Of a stretch of 64,000 bases of DNA, positions 38,006-53,000 are shown piece by piece. Below the pieces are notes generated by a model. The model searched no databases and was not told the origin of the DNA. It was given only the letters and a program-made list of their open reading frames with translations. The stretch is from Amyelois transitella (Eukaryota; Arthropoda; Insecta; Lepidoptera; Pyralidae): the NCBI RefSeq assembly GCF_032362555.1, contig NC_083526.1, forward strand, positions 2,128,001 to 2,192,000, given 5' to 3'. Made by a program: the position numbers and the translations under genes. Numbering within the stretch: position 1 is the first letter of the stretch; every line of letters begins with the position of its first letter.

Positions 38006-41000
38006 ATGTATGTATGTATGTGTGTATGTGACCTGGTGCGTGTGCCTGACGCAGTACTGGGGCTCGGTGAGGCAGGCGCCGCACCACGCGCAGCCCGCCG
38101 CCGTGCACGCCGCGCACGACTCGGCGGCGGCGCAGCGCAGCGGCTCTGCAATCAATACATTACATACTTTCTCTGATTGGCCTGGGCGGGTCTTGGATGT
38201 TTATCTATATACGTAGTTATTTATTATAAAATATAGTATCGTTGAGTTAGTATCTCGTAACACAAGTTTCGAACTTACATCGAGGCTAACTCAATCTGTG
38301 TAATTTGTCCCGTATATATTTATTTATTTATATGTATACTTATTAATTGTTTGTTTGGTTGGAAGAAAGGGAGTGACCAGTGAGATGGCAATTGACAGAA
38401 TTAATTGGAAAAAAACTAACATACCCACGTGGAAAGTGGGAAAAGGTAACGAAGAAGAAGATTGTTTGTATGTTTGTAATATCTTTATTGCATACAAATT
38501 AACACAGTAACAAGAAAATAGTAAATAGTTATAAAAGAAACAAATCACTTGCAATGGCGGACTTATCTCATGAAGGGATCTCTTATTATTATCAATAATC
38601 TATTGACAGAAAAGGCTAATATTCCTGTTTGACACTCCAACAAAAAATGCCGGATAGCGAGCGAGAGAAAAAATATCCATATTCGTATCTAAAGATGAGT
38701 TACGAACGTGGATTAAAGGTCAAGAGCACCCGAAACCGCCGAGCTTGCATGAAGAGAGTTATGAATGTGGAATGATGAAAATGAATGAAGCGAAGGAAGT
38801 ATGCAGTGATCGTGGCAAGCGGAAAATGTAGTCTTTCCTACCTCTCCAGAAAAAAGGGCGTGGTTTACGTACGAATCTATGTATTAAAGTGATTTTATTA
38901 GTATTCGACTTTTGGGTAATGTAAAACAAGTTTTTCAACGCAAGTTTACTCGCGAAAATTGTAGTAAATTTTTGACTCTTTATGTACATTGGTGCCGTGT
39001 GGTTCTACCGATAAAAAAAAGAGAATAGAACCACTCCATCTCGTTCCCATGGATGTCGTAAAAGGCTAAGGTATAGGGCTTATAAAGTTGGGATTCTTCT
39101 TTTAGGCGATGAGCTAGCAACCTGTCACTATTTGAATCTCAATTCTATCATGAAGCCAAACAGCTGAACGTACTTTCAAGACTATTGGCTATATCTGCCC
39201 CGCACTACCCCGCAAGGGATATAGACGTGATTTTATTTATTTATTTTTTATTGTTACAATTACAATTTGTATAGTAGCATTTACTTACAGCCTACCATTG
39301 GATTAAGCGGTTTATGTATGTATATATGAATTTACATTGTACATTTCGATCTGTAATCAAATTATGCAAATTGGAATTTCACCTTCTACTTAGTTGTACT
39401 GTTTCATTATTTTAATTGCATGATAAACATATAACTTCCTACTTATTTACAGAGTCGACGTATTTTATTATATCTATATTGCTTTATCTTTATTCTTCTA
39501 CATAGGTATATACATATATTGCTTACCAAATACAGGCTCATTCGTACACGCCTTGACGGTGCCATCAAATGACTCCTTCCAACCAACTTCTTCTAGCTGT
39601 TAACAAAGGAATTTCTTCAATTATCATCATCGTCCCATGTGGCTTCGATTGCAATACTGATGGCATTCCGTCGTATCCAAGTTTATTTCTGAATATTTTA
39701 TATCGAATCGGAATCGGAAATGCATTGATTAAGCACATACAGTTACGGTACGTATCGGTAAAATCGCATAACAACGCCATCTAACGCAAATCGGTGGAAC
39801 TACAACTCGGTCGATACATAGCACGTTGCATATCCACTCTAATAAGTTCTGAGAAATCAATTAGATGGCGCTATCGATGAACGACCTTAGCACTAGTTAT
39901 TATGTTATATTGATATGTGTGCAAAAAAGGGTTGTATCTATTTATCTATCACTCACTTTTGCGTGGAAACGGCTGGTTTCTAATGTTTCTTTCAAGCAAG
40001 CAACTATGGTCGACAATACGAAGACCATCAATCATACTTCCCTGTTTATTATATAAGACAATAAGTATATATAGGACATCAACCATTGTGCCGTGTGGTT
40101 CCCGGCACCAATACAAAAAAGAATAGGACCACTCCATCACTTACCCATGGATGTCGTAAAAGGCGACTAAGGGATAGGCTTATAAAATTAAATTGCGATC
40201 CTTTTTATAGGCGATGGGCTAGCAACCTGTCACTATTTGGATCTCAATTAGCCGCCATTAAGCCGAGCAGCTGAACGTGGCCATTCAGTCTTTTCGGAAC
40301 TATTGGCTCTGTCTACCCCGTAAGGGATATAGACGTGACTATATGTTATGTTAAGTTTTAGGTTAGGACATCAACATACCGACATACAGATCCTCTCGTG
40401 GGTCTTCCAAACGCAGGCCAAAGCGGCGTGATGCGAGGCCGACAAGCAGTTCACTTCAGTCTTATACGACGAACACTTTTCACCCGTTTCGAATAGTAAA
40501 GCGTCCGAACGGAGGCGGCCGTCGAAACTGTGGATTTTTTTATAGATATATATATATATATATATATGTAGATAGATAAAATGTTTATTCGACAGTGTAA
40601 AAGAAACAAAACAACATACATACATACATACATAAAATCACGCCTCTTTCCCGGAGGGGTAGGCAGAGACTACCTCTTTCCACTTGCCACGATCTCTGCA
40701 TACTTCTTTCGCTTCGTCCACATTCATAACTCTCTTCATACAAGCTCGGCGGTTTCGGGTACTTTTGACCTGACCCTTTACCAGGACGTCCTTAATTTGA
40801 TCAAGATACGTTCGTCTAGGCCTTCCCACTCCGACCTTTCCCTCCACACTCTCCTTGTATATCTGCTTAGTCAACCTGCTTTCATTCATCCTCTCCACAT
40901 GACCGAACCATCTTAACATACCCTTTTCTATTCCTGTAACTACATCTTCTTTCACATCACAACATTCCCTTATCACGCTGTTCCTTATCCTGTCACTCAA

Positions 41001-44000
41001 TTTCACACCCATCATACTCCTTAACGCTCTCATTTCCACTGCATTTATTCTGCTTTCATGCTTCTTTTGCCATACCCAACTTTCACTCCCATACATTAAT
41101 GTCGGGACCAACACGCCCCTGTGCACAGCCAGTCGAGCCTTTTTGGATAGTTTCTGACTGCTCATAAAGGCATGCAAAGCTCCATTCACCATGTTCCCCG
41201 CGTTCACTCTCCTTTCAATATCACTATCATACTTGCCATCTGATGTAAACTTTGATCCTAGATATACAAACTCTTTCACTTGCTCCACTTTTTCTCCTCC
41301 AATCAAAATATTACATGCTGTCATTTCTTTCTCCATTTCAAAAACCAGTGTTTTAGTTTTACTTACGTTCACTTTCATTCCTTTCTCTTTTAAAGCTTCA
41401 TGCATACAGTTTACCATCTCCTGTAACTCCTCCGCTGATGACGCCAGTATAACCTGATCGTCGGCATAGAGCAGACATTTGACGAGTAACTCATTCATCC
41501 TTAATCCACTTTTAGACTCTTTCAAATCTGTCAAACAGCTATCCATAAATAGGTTGAACAGCCACGGTGACGCAACACATCCTTGCCTAACGCCTTTCTC
41601 AATCTTAAACCACTCAGTGTGCGCTCCGTTTATCCTGACACAAGCACTCGAATCCTCATATAAGGATTTCAGTGCTCGTATTAAGAGACTGCTCACCCCA
41701 TGCATAGAAAGTGCTGACCACAATTCATTCCTCTCAACTCTGTCATAGGCCTTTTCCAGATCTACGAATGTGCAATAGACTTTTTGACTCTTGGCCAAAA
41801 ACTATTCGGCTATGCACCGCAAGGAAAAGACCTGATCAGTACATCCCATTCCCTTTCGAAATCCCGCTTGAGCATCCCATATTTTGTCATCAGTTTCATT
41901 CCTGACTCTATTAATCAATACCTTAGCATACAATTTGCCGACGACGCTAAGCAGGCTTATACCACGATAATTTTTGCAGTCCAGCTGTGACCCTTTTCCT
42001 TTGTAAAGTGGCACGATAACAGCCTTACACCAATCTTTTGGTACTCGGCCGCTTCTCCAACACAAATTGAAAAGGCAGTACAACTGACTAGCTACTACGC
42101 CTTTTCCTGCTTTAAGCATCTCGACCGACACTCTATCACACCCAGCAGCCTTTCCCGCTTTCATACTCTTAAGTGCTTCCACAATTTCGAACATTTCAAT
42201 TTCGCCTTCCATCTCATTCTCTTTTTCTTCGCTATAGCAGAAATCTTTCTTATTTCCTTCCTTTTTTTCAAATAAACTTTCAAAATAGTCCTTCCATATC
42301 TTTAGTACACATTCTTCTCCTTTCACAACGCTACCATCCTGGCATCTGATCCTAGTCAGCTCTCTGGTTATAGTATTTCCTCGGGCTGACCTTACGGATT
42401 TCCAGAATACTTTCAGATTTGACTGAAAGTCTTCTGATAGCCTTTTATCAAAATCCTCTTTATACTCTTCTTTCTTTCTAATCACAGCTTTCTTAACCAA
42501 ATCTTTCATTTTCTTATATTCCTTACGTGCTTCATTCACATCTTCATCTATAACCTCTTGCATTCTTAAGTTAGCTTTTGCTGCTAACAAATCCAGCCAT
42601 GCTTTCTTATTTAATCGCACAAGTTCTTGCACATCTTTACTCATCCACGCATTTTTGTGATTTTTTCCTTTCCTTCTTCTACTTACACCACACACTTCAA
42701 CAGCTACTTTCACAATTCTTTCTTTAAGTTCCTTCCATCCATCTTCAATATCGCTCATTTCATCTAAATCTTCAAATTCATCCTTCAGTCTATTAATATA
42801 CTTCTTACCTACATCCATATCTTGCAAATTTTCCACTTTTACTCTTTCCAAAGCGCTGGTTTGCTCCCTTACCCTGTGCCGCCAGCGATTGAAGATACCC
42901 CTTATCCGGGATATCACCAGTAAATGGTCCGAGTCAATGCCAGCACCGCGATATGCACGGGTATCCAGCACTTTGTTCTTCAATCTTTCATCTACAATCA
43001 CAAAGTCTATCATACTTTTTAAAATACCTTCCACTCTTGTGTAGGTGTGGATCTCTTTATGTTGAAACATTGAGTTCGACACAAAAAGATCCCACTCTAG
43101 ACAAATTTCTAATACACTTCTTCCATTATCATTCACCTTTTCGTCACCAAACGCACCAAGCACCTTTTCATATCCATCACGCTTTACACCCACCCATCCA
43201 TTAAAATCACCTAACATAATAATCTTCTCATTTGGCTTGGTAACTTTCAATACTTCTCTTACACTATTCCAGAACTCCTCGTTTTCGCTTACAAACAAAA
43301 CAAATATAACGATAACAAATCCTAAAACTATTTAAACTCGAATTAAAAGCCATAACGGCCAAATGCATTGCGGTACTTGAGAATAAAACCAATCCGCGTC
43401 TTTCCAATGAACTTCGTAAATGGCTACTGAGGGATAGGATTTTAGCCTCAGTAGCCTTTTACGACTTTTGATTCCTCTTTAACTTGGGATTCCTCTAGGC
43501 GATGGGCAAGAAACCTGTCACTATTTGAATCTCAATTCCACCACAAAACCATACAGCTGAACGCAACCTTTGAGTCTTTTCAAGAATGTGTACTCTTCTT
43601 TCTCTCTAGCTCTGTGTACATTTATTATTCATTCATTTACACAAAAACATACAGCAGCAGTAAACAAAGATGTCGACAATTTACTTACCCTCCTAAAATA
43701 ATGGCAGTGTGTCGCTTCTGCAGCGGTAATGATGCCGCAGATAAAGCGGCGCGAGAGGAGCCGGGCGGCGGAGATAGTGTACGCCAAATACCACATCTGT
43801 ATAGCAAAAATATATTACAAACTGTGTGTGTTTGGATTTATTTCAGTACTATTATCATTTATTTCCCAAAGACTAATCGTTATAACGATTCTATTCTGGC
43901 CATTCAAAATATAAATTATGGTTGGGTTATCGATAAAACAGTATCTATGTATGTTTCACCAATTCCAACGACATTTTATATTTTGAATACATTGCGTTCA

Positions 44001-47000
44001 GAACTAATTCCAATTTCCCAAACAAAATCTTGGCATATGTTGATCATAGTCCCCCAAATCGATTACTTGACCATATCTTTTAAGTACAGACATAAGTCAT
44101 AAGCATTCGTCCACGATTTAGATTTAAAAGGTCTATATATGAAAAAATTTTCACCATAGAAAATGTGCATTACCTACGTGTGTTATATTATTATAAAAAT
44201 ACTCATGCCGTGTGGTTCCCAGCACCAATACAAAAAAGAATAGGACCACTCCATTTCTTTCCCATGGATGTTGTAAAAGGGGACTAAGGCATATGCTTAC
44301 ATACTTGTGATTCTTTTTTTAGGCGATGGGCTAGCAACCCGTCACTATTTGGATCTCAATTCCATCATTAAGCTGAGCAGCTGAACGTGGCCATTCAGTC
44401 TTTTCGAGACTATTGGCTCTGTCTACCCCGTAAGGAATATAGACGTGACTATATGTATGTAATTTTTTGTACATCAATGACTGAGCATTCGTCCACAATT
44501 TAGATTTAAAAGGTCTATAAATGAAAAAAAATTCACCATTGAAAATGTGCATTATCTAGGTGTTATATTATTATAAAAAAACTCACCTAATTATATACAA
44601 CAGCGGCTGAGCGGAGTAACACTTGGCGTGGGCGGCGGCCGGCGCCGACAACGCCGCCGCGGCGCTGTCATTGTGCGCGTTACCGCCAAATATTAACATT
44701 ATACCTGCAAATATTACAAATAACAAATAGATAAATATATACGGGACAAATTACACAGATCGAGTTTGCCTCGATGTTAGTTTCGAGATACTAACTCAAC
44801 GATAATATTAACATTGTACCTGCAAATATTAAAAATAACAAATAAATAAATATATATTGGACAAATTACATAGATAGAGTTAGCCTCGAAGTTAGTTTCG
44901 AGATACTTACTCAACGATAATATTAACAACTAACTGTGCCCGCGACCTCGTCCGTGTGGAATAGTTATTTTGGGCATCATTGAAGCCCTCAAGGATGAAT
45001 AATTTTACCCGTTTTTTTTTCCTCACATTTTCCATTTCTTCTTCGCTCCTAATAGTTGCAGTGTGATGTTATATAGTCTAAAGCCTTCCTCGATAAATAG
45101 TCTATTCAATACAAAAATATTTATTCAATTTGAACCTGTAGTTCCTGAGATTAGCGCGTTCAAACAAACAAGCAAACTTTTCAGCTTTATAATATTTGTG
45201 TAGATATACCATTTAATTTAAAATACAAATAAATAAATATATACATACGGGACAAATTACACAGATCGAGTTAACCTCGAAGTAAGCTACGAGATACTAA
45301 CTCAACAAACTTGTCCACTTATGTCACATAATAATTGAATAAATAAATGTAATCACCTAAAATAATAAAAAGGCCTTACTTAAACAACAAGACCTCGTAA
45401 GTAAACCAAAGGCAAAGATAATAAACAACCTGTCACCTGTCAAGGGCTAGCAACCTGTCACTATTTGCATCTCTCAATTCCATCATTAAACCATACAGAA
45501 TAGAATAGAATAGAATAGATTTATTTTCAAAATTGGATACAAGGTATCACTTATTGACGTCACATCACTTAAATCTAATTATAACTACTACAGCTGAACG
45601 CGGCCTTTCAATTTCGTAATCGTTGGCCCTGTCTAACCTGTAAGTGATAAAAACGTGTCGATTAAATATATTACCTGGCGATACTAAGACAGCAGTGTGG
45701 AGATACCTCGGCGTAGGCGCCGAAGGTAACGGCTTCCAGACTCTTGTATCTACGTTGTACTCAAATAGGGCCGATGAGGGCGCCTGTAAAAAATTATAAT
45801 CTCTTATTTTATACTTAAAACTTACGTGAATTTCTGTCATTATCAGTTTGTCAATAGGATCGTTCATGTGCCGTGTGGTTACCGGCACCAATAGAAAAAA
45901 AAGAACGAGACCACTCCATCTTTTTCCCATGGATGTCGTAAAAGGCGACAAAGGGATAGGTTTACCAACTTGGGATTCTATTTTGGGCGATGGGCTAGCA
46001 ACCCGTCACTATTTGAATCTCAATTCTATCATTAAGCCAAATAGCTGAACGTGGCCAATTCAGTCTTCACTGACTGCTGGCTCTGTCTACCCCGCAAGGG
46101 ATATAGACGTGACCGTATGTATGTTGAAAATTGAAGCCTATGTTTATTCATAGAGACAACTATAGTATCTCACCTGGGCGGCCTCAGACTCGGACACCAG
46201 CCCGCCGTGCACGTACACCCGGCGAGACAGCGGGTCGTACAGAGCCGAGTGGCCGAAGCCCGCGCGCGCCGGCCAGCCAGTGGTGGGCGCCGACGCCCAC
46301 ACGCCTTCCTCTATGTAATACTCCTGCAAGATAATATTGTTAACATGTTTATTGTTCTCCATATCTATACTAATATTATAAAGCTGAAGAGTTTGTTTGT
46401 TTGTACGCGCTAATTTCAGGAACTACGCTTAAAGCCTTCCTCAATAAATGGTCTATTACTACTACTATACAGTAATTCCTGAGATTAGCGCGTTCAAACG
46501 AACAAACATGTATTAATATCTACTCTGCTTCCTTATTACTTTTCAGAGGAGTATGGTATGCCTTTGATCATGGATCCTGGATTGAGTGAATAAGGTTTTA
46601 ACACGAAGCGACTCCTATCTGACCTCCCCAATTTTTGCAGGTTAACCTGACCCATATTGGATCGATCATTGTTGTATTGGGAAGACCTAGACGAACGTAT
46701 CTTGATTAAATTAAGGACGCCCTGGTAAAGGGTCAGGTCAAGAGTACCCGAAATCGCCGAGCTTGCATGAAGAGAGTTATGAATGTGGATGAAGCGAAGG
46801 AAGTATGCAGAGATCGTGGCAAGTGGAAAGAGGTAGTCTCCGCCTAGCCTACCCTTCTGGGAAAGAGGCGTGATTTTATGTATGTATGATAATCTACTCT
46901 TCTTCGTCATCACTTTGCAGAGGAGCCCAGGGAATGCCTTTGATCATGGATCCTGGATTAGGTAAATCAGCTTTTTACATGAAGCTACTCCCGTCTGACC

Positions 47001-50000
47001 TCCGTAACCTTTGCAGGTAAACCTGACCCATATTGGATCGATCATGGTTACACATTCAGTCACCTGAATGTACAGGATACCTCACATTGTTTCCATATAC
47101 TGATTACAGATATAAATCATATAAATTGAGGTAGCCAAAAACTATCTATATCTTTATTATCTAGGTTAAAATTCGGTTATAAAAAAAGCCTCTGCAGGTA
47201 GTCTCTGCCTACCCCTCCGGGAAAGAGGCGTTATTTTATGTATGTATGTATGTATGTACAAAAAAAGCGTCACAAATCCACTGTGGGTTCGATCACGGAT
47301 ATCTCCTTAACACGGCACGCGCTACGCCGTTTATATCGCGCGAAAAACTATCGCCGTCCCGTTTTACGTCATAATAAAAAAGGGAAACAGCGATAGTTTA
47401 CTGCAGACGTGATTGTATGTATGTAATTCTCACCTGAACAGTATGTAAATATCCGTAATGGGGCGAATGTCCGAAGAACGCAAGCATTACTGGCTTCTTC
47501 GTGGCGTCGATGTACGCCAACACGGCCGTGTGACCCGACACGTGTAAACCACCTGCAATATGAATGAATAAATTAATTCAGATGAATAAGAGAGATGTTA
47601 GCTCTGCCTCCCCTCCGGGAAAAAGGCGTTTATTTATCTAAATTACATACATACATGTTCAGTTATTCGTCCTGGTAAAGGGTCAGGTCAAAAGTACCCG
47701 AAACCGCCGAGCTTGCATGAAGATAGTTATGAATGTGGATGAAGCGAAGGAAGTATGCAGTGTATCGTGGTGATCGTGGTAAGTGGAAAGAGGTAGTCTC
47801 TGCCTACCCCTCCGGGAAAGAGGCGTGATTTTATGTATGTATGTTCAGTTTTATTCTCCATAACTTATCGCACAACCCGTACATCCATCTCAGTTTAGTC
47901 CCTTTCGACTGGCAGAGAATTATTTGTGGCATTAAGTTCACATGTTGTACATTTTACGTGCAAAGTTTAAATAAATAAAAAAATAAAAATAACTTTTTCT
48001 TTTATGTTTTATTTATTTATTTATAAAAAAAAATGTCGAAATAAAAACAATAAAACATCACTACATAGTATAAAACAAAGTCGCTATTTTAGTCTGTTTG
48101 TCTGTATGCTTAAATCTTTAAAATTACGCAACGGATTTTGATGCGGTTTTTTGTAACAGGTAGAGTGATTCAAGAGGAAGGTTTTTATGTATAATTTTTT
48201 TCGAATTTTGCACCCGTGCGAAGCCGGGGCGGGTCGCTAGTGTTATATATTTACCACAATGTTTCAGAGGTGCCGGCCGATGCGGCGAGCACTCGGTTGG
48301 CGTCGCGTTCACCCACTGAGGCGGGTTCACATCCAGTCTTATTCTCCACAATTCATTCGTCACTTCACCTCCGCGACCTTCAAGGCCAGCAAGACCGCCC
48401 CTGTGACAAACAGTTATGAAAAATACATACATACATACACATAAAAGACAGACAGAAAAAAAAAAAACAGAAAAACTAAATAAATCATTCATATACAAAA
48501 AAAAACACGGTTACCGACACTTTGGAATAGGACAGGAATCCACGGGAAAGATATGGAATCTTTCCCGTGGATGTCGTAAAAGGCGATTTGGGGACTTGAT
48601 GGGCTAGCAACCTGTCACTACTAGAATCTCAATTCTATCATTATAGATTATTATGCGTAGACTAGTCTGGACAGCCTAACAGCTGAACGCAGCCTTTCAT
48701 CTTTCGAGACTGTTGGCTCTGTTTACCCCGCAAGGGGTACAGACATGATTACATACATACACCAGTTTTGAAAAGACTGATAGGCCACGCTCAGCTGTTT
48801 GGCTTTGTGATAGAATTGAGATTCAAATAGTGACAGGTTGCTAGCCCATCGCCTAAAAGAGGAATCCCAAGTTTATAAGCCTATCCCTTAGTCGCCTTTT
48901 ACGACATCCCTGGGAAAGAGATGGAATGGTCCTATTCTTTTTTCTATTGGTGCCGGGAACCACACGGCACTGACACACAGACATGATTATATGTATACAT
49001 TTAGAAAGATAACAAAGCTTTTAATAAGTAGATAAACCAATAAACAAATAGTCAAGTAATAGGGATGGGATAATTAAAAAAAAATACTAGTGTTGTATCT
49101 ACCCTCTCTCCGGGTCGTCTGAAGCCACGACCCCCCCATAGACTAGAAGCTCGTCGCCGTACAAAACCGCCGAATGTGCAAACCTCGGCGACGGAGCCAC
49201 GCCTTCTGTGACTATTGTCTGCCACGAACGCTCCAAAACTTTATACCTGAAAATATATATCATACATACATACATTATGGTCACGTCTATATCAAACAGA
49301 TAGACGGAGCCAACAGTCTTGAAAAGACTGAATGGCCACGTTCAGCTATTTGGCTTAATGATAGAATTGAGATTCAAATAGTGACAGGTTGACTATCTGA
49401 ATCTCAATTCCATCATTAAGCCATAAATCTAAACTTAGCCTTCCAATCTTCTCGAGATTGTGAGCTCTGTCTACCCCGTAGAGAAAAAACGTGATTTTAC
49501 GTATGTAACTCCAATAAATACCTATACAAAAACTCAGCCGGACCGAACGTCTCTCCGCCCACTCTCAGCAAATCCTCCCCGTGCTCCAATAGAACATGGC
49601 CGGCGGCGGCAGGGGGGTTGTTCAACGGCGGCTGCTCCGAGGGCCGGCCGTCCCCCCCCTCCCGCCAGCCCCACATAAAGCCGGCCGCGCCCGCGTCCCG
49701 CGTGCAGTCCGCGCCCGACCGCGACGGAGTGCACTCGCATCCCGCCGATGTGCAACTGCCCGCCCCGTATTCCGCGTTGCAATTGTCTGAAACAATTATT
49801 AGTAGTTTTAACATACATACATATGGTCAAGTGTATGTCCCTTGCGGGGTAGACATAGCCAACAGTCTTGAAAAGCTGAAGAAGAATGGCCACGTTCAGA
49901 TTTTAGGCTTAATGATAGTATAGAGATTCAAATAGCAACAGGTTGCTAGCCCATCACCTAAAAAAGAATCCCAAGTCTGTAAGCCTATCCCTTAGTCGCC

Positions 50001-53000
50001 TTTTACGCCATCCATGGAAAAGAGATGGAGTGGTCCTATTCTTTTTTGTATTGGTGCCGGGAACCACACGGCACATTGTAGTTTTAATCAGACACTTAAT
50101 CTATGCAGTATTACATCTATGTTAAAAAAATCTATCTAGATGAGGGTAAACTCAAACAAAAAATGACCGAACTTTTATACGTCGTTTACCATTCAAAAAT
50201 AGACCTTAATGCATTACAGTATAGCGCACAATGCTCAAATATTAAAATTTATTGTGTTTATTGTTGTACATCTATTTTCAAACTAACGGACGAATTTGTT
50301 GTGTTCTGATATTTTTTCAGCAGGGTTGTAGATCTATAAATATTACATCGGCGCCGAAAATTAATATGTAATACTAAAAGACTGCTTACCTGGACATAAT
50401 TTTTGATCACAGGCCACACCCACCCAGTCTGGTTCGCACTTACACGTGCCCTCTTCACATTCTCCATGACCTGAACCACAAATATTGACGTAATTATTGA
50501 ATTGAAGATATTTTAATACATATCTACTCAAAAGCTTCAAAAGATATTATTAGTCCACTAATTACCAACATTACAATAAAAGAAAGATTTTAATGATAGA
50601 AACAACCGTAATTTGACCATTAATTTCCTCACAAATCATTCGGTCCATTATAAATTCAATTCTTACAAATCACAACACGAAACTACCTACATACATATAT
50701 TGTAACATTTGCCTCTATAGCGGAGTTGCATCAGAGCCGATGTAGTCTGGCAAACCAGAACCAAGCCTAATATAGAAAGAAAAAAATACTAATTCCTAAT
50801 ATAGAAAGAAAAAATACTAGTTTTGACAAAACTTGAATAATTAAAACAATTAGAACACGCGTCATTAGACGGACACGAGTACGCCTCGTACGTCACGTTG
50901 AATTCCTCCATCGCGTACGCGTTCGTATGAGAAGCAGTGTAGATAGATACTCGTAGATAGATACTCGTAGATAGATACCTAAAACTCTTTATTGCACCAT
51001 AAGAGTAAAACACACAAAAAAGTGTAGTCTGTAAAGTGTAGCATGGCAGTGTTGGAACGACTACCCATTTCGACCTCAACAGAAGAACAATAACATAGAA
51101 ACTAACTTGAACAATTAGTACGCGCATCATTCGACGGACACGAGTACGCCGCGTACGTAACATTGAATCCTTCCATCGCGTACGCGTCGTCTGAGAAGAA
51201 GTGTAGCAAGGCAGTGCCGGAACGAGCGACGACTTGTCTCGTCCAGTCCGACTCTTCTCTGTCTAGGACTCCGCTGTAAAAGGGATTTTCTTTAGTAAAA
51301 TATAAATATTAATACTCGTACATTGCATATAATCACGTCTATATCCCCTGCGGGGTAGATAGAGCCAACAGCCTTAAAAAGACTGAAAGGCCACATTCAG
51401 CTGCTTGGCTTAATGATAGAATTGAGATTCAAATAGTGACAGGTTACTAGCCTGTCGCCTAAAGGAAGAATCTCAAGTTTAAAAGCCTATCCTTTAGTCG
51501 CCTTTTACGACATCCATAGGAAAGAGATAGAGTGGTCCTATTCTTTTTCCTTTTGGTGCCGGGAACTACAAAGAAAATATTGCTTTAAAGAAATTATTGC
51601 GTAGTTATTTACATACTAACAAAAAATACACACAAGCCAAACAAGAACTGAACAGTTACAATAAGGATGTTATAGTAACTCCATTATAATCACGTATATC
51701 AACAGGCCAAGAATCGTTACAGCAAACAAACCTTTCCATACCTTAATGACATCGGTTAGGGCTATTCACGAACTATAAAAGACTATGTCTTTGCTGTATA
51801 AGAAATATAAAATGAGGAAGAAAAAATGGTACATCACCTTCCGCCAATATACGCGCAGAATGTATAATTGGCTAGTGTACCAAGTGCTCTTAACAAAGAG
51901 GTTGGGGAGTAACAGTTATACCTTAGTGAAGATTTCTTTACTTTCTGTTGGCTCAAATGGTCTGATCAGGCGTAATTATTCTATCACCACTATTTATTTC
52001 GCCAAGCATGTATTTGAAGAAAGAAAAGCCAATTTTAAGGATACAAAACTACTATCTATTGGTCAGTTAAAACTAAATCAAATCCTATTGATCGAAATTA
52101 ATTCAAAATGTAACACACTCTATTATAATGCACAAGGCGTAACGATTAACGCCCTGTACATCCGTCATTGGCCGACATAGCTGTTGTGATTCAAATCAAC
52201 ACAAATCACCTCGCATTCAATATTTAACGCTTATGTGGACCGCGTGCAGTGTTAATCTTTTCATATACAGATGGTGTCAACATAATTATACTTTGGATAG
52301 ACAGAGCCCTGTTGGCTCTGTCTACCTTGCAAGGGATATAGACTACAAAATACTGATAGGCCACGTTTAGTTGCTTGGCTCACTGATAGAATTGAGATTC
52401 CTATAAAGTGACAGGTTGCTAGCCCGTCGCCTATAAGAAGAAACCCAAGTTCATAAACCTATCTTTTTTTCTAGGTGGGCAATGAAGGCGGTAAACCTTT
52501 TCGATGAAATTCTGCCACTTATACCTTACTTTCTATTCTGCATCTAACTAAAAGAGTCTGTATCAATATTCTTAACACAAAACTCATTAAAAAACTAACA
52601 AAAAAACTATTTTATCCACTTTCTGACCTAAGAAACAGCCAGTTACTGATTAGCCTTCACGCTATCCCCATCATACACATACAGATGGACCCACCCACCC
52701 CAATCGTGAAGCTCTGCAGCCTTATCCTGACGGTGGAAGCCGTGAGTCCAAACCTCAAACAAGATAAAGAAAAAAAAACTTAACTTTTTTTTCCATGCTC
52801 ACCTGTAAACAGCCAGTAACTTCTCCGCCCTCACGCTATCCCCATCGTACACATACAGATGGTCCCACCCACACTCAGTCGCGAAGCTCTCCAGCCTGAT
52901 CCTGATGGTGGGCGCCGTGGGGCCGAGCCACGGAGGCGCTAGCAGCCACGAGCATTGCGTTGAGACGCTATAATTTCCAGGGCCATCGGTTATTATGCCC

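Noticed and set aside
37907-38216. Tyr/Ile/Val-rich frames
   Set aside because: Microsatellite translation plus antisense of exon 15.
40638-43298. Two separate genes (498 and 386 codons)
   Set aside because: They are one retrotransposon frame split by a single in-frame TAG at 41802-41804.
43614-44102. 162-codon plus-strand frame
   Set aside because: Antisense to dsd exon 12 and flanking intron; the minus strand gives the Kelch exon with correct phase and splice sites.
49497-49923. Several GC-rich frames on both strands
   Set aside because: Shadows of dsd exon 5.
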